Below are positions 61,649 to 64,000 of a DNA stretch of 64,000 bases, piece after piece. This DNA is from Cernens ardua (GTDB lineage: Bacteria; Pseudomonadota; Gammaproteobacteria; Pseudomonadales; Halomonadaceae): NCBI RefSeq assembly GCF_051251085.1, contig NZ_JBPCZH010000001.1:558001-622000 (forward strand), in the 5' to 3' direction. Under the pieces are notes generated by a model. That model was given only the letters and a program-made list of their open reading frames with translations, was not told the origin of the DNA and searched no databases. Numbering within the stretch: position 1 is the first letter of the stretch; every line of letters starts with the position of its first letter. The position numbers were made by a program, and so were the translations under genes.

Positions 61649-63882
61649 AGGGTTTCGCTCTCCACATGCATGCCGACCTGATTCGCCAGTGCTTCAAAGT
61701 TGGGGAAAGAGGTCGCCACGTTGGCACAGTTATCAATCAGAATATCACCCGAAGCACGCAAGGCAGCAACGGTGAACGCCATCGCAATACGGTGATCCCC
61801 AAGGCTATCCACTTCACCGCCTCCATAAGGACCGGCAATGATATCGATTCCGTCTTCATGAACGGTATTTTCAACACCCAATGCCGTCAAACCATTAGCC
61901 ATGGCCAGAATACGGTCGGACTCTTTTACGCGTAATTCAGCAGCGCCACGCAATCGGGTCGTCCCCTCTGCATTGGCAGCCGCAATAAAGAGAACAGGGA
62001 ATTCATCAATGGCCAAGGGCACCTGATCTTCAGGAATATCAATACCTTTCAATGGCGCATAACGCACATGCAAGTCCGCAACCGGCTCGCCACCCACTTC
62101 ATGTTCGTTTTCAATTCGAATATTCGCACCCATCTGTTGCAGAATATTGATTACGCCTACGCGGGTCGGGTTAATGCCAACATGCTCCAGCACCAGATCT
62201 GACCCCGGAGTGATAGAAGCAGCAACAAGGAAGAAGGCTGCCGAGGAGATATCCGCTGGCACATCAATATTCGTCCCTACCAGCTTGCCGCCCCCTTTCA
62301 GGCACGCCACAGCACCCTCACGCGTTACTGGATAGCCAAAGCCCTGCAACATACGCTCCGTGTGGTCACGCGTCGGTGCAGGTTCTGTGACTCGGGTTTC
62401 CCCTCGCGCATAGAGACCGGCCAACAATAGGCAGGACTTCACCTGCGCACTGGCCATAGGGAGTGTGTAATCGATCCCTTCGAGCGACTGACCGCCATGA
62501 ATATTCAGCGGAGGCCGACCGCCTTCAGCAGTCTCAATATTCGCTCCCATCAGGCGCAGTGGGTCGGCTACACGGTTCATTGGGCGCTTGCTCAGGGATT
62601 CATCACCGGTGAGCTCCGTATCGAAGGCCTGACCGGCGAGTAGACCACTGAATAGTCGCATGCCTGTACCGGAATTGCCCAGATAGAGCGCGCTGGTCGG
62701 CTTCCGCAGCCCATGCAGGCCAACACCATGGATCGTTACCTCGCCACTGTTAGGGCCTTCTATTGTCACCCCCATATCGCGGAATGCCTGCAAAGTAGCC
62801 AGGCTATCTTCACCTTCCAGAAACCCTTCGACATGGGTAGTACCTTCTGCAATCGCACCGAGCATAATGGAACGATGAGAGATGGACTTGTCGCCAGGAA
62901 CACGGATTTTACCCACCACTTGCCCGCCATGGGCAGCCTTGAAACGAATGTTGCGTGGTTCCATAGAATGATAACTCGCTTGAAAACTGGAACGATTAAG
63001 TAACGATTGAAAATATTGCCGTGCATGCTGCGCACGTGAAAACGTGGTGACCATCGCATCGGCATCGCCCTGCTCGATCATCCGGCGCATGGCTTTGGCG
63101 CCCTGCTCAAATTCATCAAAGGCATGAAGCAAGGCGTCCTTGTTGGTCAGGAAGATATCCCGCCACATAATCGGGTCAGAGGCAGCAATACGTGTAAAAT
63201 CACGGAAGCCACCTGCGGCATAACGAAAGATTTCGAGACGCTCATCCTGTTGTGCCAGCGTATCCACCAGCGAAAATGCCAGCATATGGGGTAGATGACT
63301 GGTGCGTGCCAGTACCTCATCATGACACTTTACCCCAAGGGTAAGGATTTCTGCCCCTACCTTTTCCCACACTGCACTGACTTGCATGATGGCATCTGGG
63401 GACGTCTGTTCTTCAGGCGTCAGAATCACTTTACGCCCGCGATAAAGGTCAGGCCGAGACGCAGCCACTCCACTACGCTCGGCACCAGCAATTGGATGGC
63501 CGGGCACAAACCATGGGGGCATGTCGCCCATTGCGGCGATTACCGCATCCTGGACAGCACACTTCACACTGGCAACGTCTGTCACCACAAAGGGGGTATT
63601 TCGCTGCTGTAAAACGGGGGCCATTTCTCGCATGACGGTCCCTATGGCCTGAACAGGGACCGCCAGCACAATCAGCTCAGCCGTACGTGCTATTTGATCA
63701 ACATCCACTGCTTCATCAATGACGCCCAGAGCAAGTGCCTGTTTGAGCTCCCCCGGTTTTAGATCATAGCCCAGTACCTGCCCTTGCCATCCAGCCTCTT
63801 TCAGGCCAGAGACCAGCGAACCACCAATCAGTCCAACACCGATCAATCCAATCGTAGTCGGTAAAAGCGCCTCTTCCGCCAT
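61645..63882 (-). CDS. tyrA-aroA: Bifunctional prephenate dehydrogenase / EPSP synthase
   Basis: Natural fusion known in Pseudomonas and Halomonadaceae joining a tyrosine-branch enzyme to a common-pathway enzyme. Residues about 8-295 are TyrA: NAD site GLIGVGLIGGSL, HPIAGAERSGV and SHLPHMLAFSLV. Residues about 307-745 are 3-phosphoshikimate 1-carboxyvinyltransferase: VPGDKSISHRSIML, LGNSGTGMRLFSGLLAG, SKRPMNRVADPL, SAQVKSCLLLAGL and DHRIAMAF. The EPSPS half resembles the class II (CP4-like) group, but the residue matching CP4 Ala100 is Gly. ATG at 63882 has AGGTG upstream; GTG at 63909 overlaps the pheA stop region. About 745 residues. Confidence 0.95.
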   Translation of the reverse strand: MAEEALLPTTIGLIGVGLIGGSLVSGLKEAGWQGQVLGYDLKPGELKQALALGVIDEAVDVDQIARTAELIVLAVPVQAIGTVMREMAPVLQQRNTPFVVTDVASVKCAVQDAVIAAMGDMPPWFVPGHPIAGAERSGVAASRPDLYRGRKVILTPEEQTSPDAIMQVSAVWEKVGAEILTLGVKCHDEVLARTSHLPHMLAFSLVDTLAQQDERLEIFRYAAGGFRDFTRIAASDPIMWRDIFLTNKDALLHAFDEFEQGAKAMRRMIEQGDADAMVTTFSRAQHARQYFQSLLNRSSFQASYHSMEPRNIRFKAAHGGQVVGKIRVPGDKSISHRSIMLGAIAEGTTHVEGFLEGEDSLATLQAFRDMGVTIEGPNSGEVTIHGVGLHGLRKPTSALYLGNSGTGMRLFSGLLAGQAFDTELTGDESLSKRPMNRVADPLRLMGANIETAEGGRPPLNIHGGQSLEGIDYTLPMASAQVKSCLLLAGLYARGETRVTEPAPTRDHTERMLQGFGYPVTREGAVACLKGGGKLVGTNIDVPADISSAAFFLVAASITPGSDLVLEHVGINPTRVGVINILQQMGANIRIENEHEVGGEPVADLHVRYAPLKGIDIPEDQVPLAIDEFPVLFIAAANAEGTTRLRGAAELRVKESDRILAMANGLTALGVENTVHEDGIDIIAGPYGGGEVDSLGDHRIAMAFTVAALRASGDILIDNCANVATSFPNFEALANQVGMHVESETL

Positions 63883-63898
63883 TACAATACACCTGCCA

Positions 63899-64000
63899 TT
63901 ACAGCACACCTACCGGATAGGAACCCAGTAGTTTCATGTCAGAGGCTTTCTGGCGTACGTCCTCAAGTGCCTCAGCGATTGTCGGGTCGTCACGATGCCC
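63899..64000 (-). CDS. pheA: PheA (chorismate mutase/prephenate dehydratase), C-terminal end
   Basis: The last 33 codons read on the minus strand: GHRDDPTIAEALEDVR and the terminal KLLGSYPVGVL, the typical end of the ACT regulatory domain of P-proteins. The rest lies beyond the window. It ends 16 bases before the tyrA-aroA start. In Pseudomonas hisC lies between pheA and tyrA; it is absent here. Confidence 0.82.
   Translation of the reverse strand, partial: GHRDDPTIAEALEDVRQKASDMKLLGSYPVGVL

Noticed and set aside
61645..63882. Glyphosate-insensitive EPSP synthase
   Set aside because: The domain is class II-like, but the residue matching CP4 Ala100 is Gly (LGNSGTG), so insensitivity is not supported by that position.

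Overview
The window looks like a chromosomal segment of a gammaproteobacterium, most likely from the Halomonadaceae (Zymobacter/Carnimonas/Halomonas group). This is inferred from gene order and fusions, not from a database search. The markers are a tyrA-aroA fusion followed by cmk and rpsA, hda near purM-purN, dcd/apbC/metG, uvrC-pgsA-tRNA(Gly, Cys, Leu), fxsA-groES-groEL, and ihfB-lapA. Base composition is close to 50% GC by eye, with locally AT-rich accessory patches. No insertion sequence, prophage, CRISPR array or rRNA operon was seen.

Layout. 1-3.3 kb: a methionine ABC transporter (metNIQ) followed by a free-methionine-sulfoxide reductase. 3.5-3.9 kb: two identical tRNA-Val(GAC) genes. 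4.1-9.8 kb: a glycerol regulon, with glpF-glpK on the minus strand and glpR and glpD on the plus strand, and GlpR-type palindromes before glpF and glpD. 9.9-18.5 kb: fumC, a Tat-exported royal-jelly/Yellow-like protein, an orphan sulfonate-binding protein, qmcA/nfeD, an aromatic amino-acid permease and yjbQ. 18.5-24.6 kb: hda, an unusual MIP channel, purMN, dcd and apbC. 24.7-26.0 kb: an AT-rich two-gene insert (NUDIX hydrolase and HNH nuclease) between apbC and metG. 26-38 kb: metG, a soluble RnfB-like ferredoxin, nth, a large TonB receptor, an HlyU-family protein, rnt, grxD, SOS-controlled umuDC and sseA.

38-48 kb: tRNA-Ala, two uncharacterised membrane proteins, uvrC-pgsA with three tRNAs, then an accessory stretch (unknown ORF, GNAT acetyltransferase, isochorismatase-fold protein lacking its catalytic residues, small membrane protein). 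47.7-64 kb: ldcA, a FUSC-family membrane protein, sdhE/ygfX, ihfB, lapA, pyrF, a ComEA-like protein, fxsA, groESL with a sigma-32-type promoter, a secreted unknown protein, trmJ, and the minus-strand block pheA (partial), tyrA-aroA, cmk, rpsA.

Most of the window is housekeeping. The best candidates for something less described are the NUDIX/HNH insert, the MIP channel with altered second NPA motif, the catalytically degenerate isochorismatase-like protein, the pair of unknown membrane proteins beside tRNA-Ala, the double palindrome before yjbQ and a possible small RNA ending at about 45.73 kb. None can be called a new system from sequence alone.
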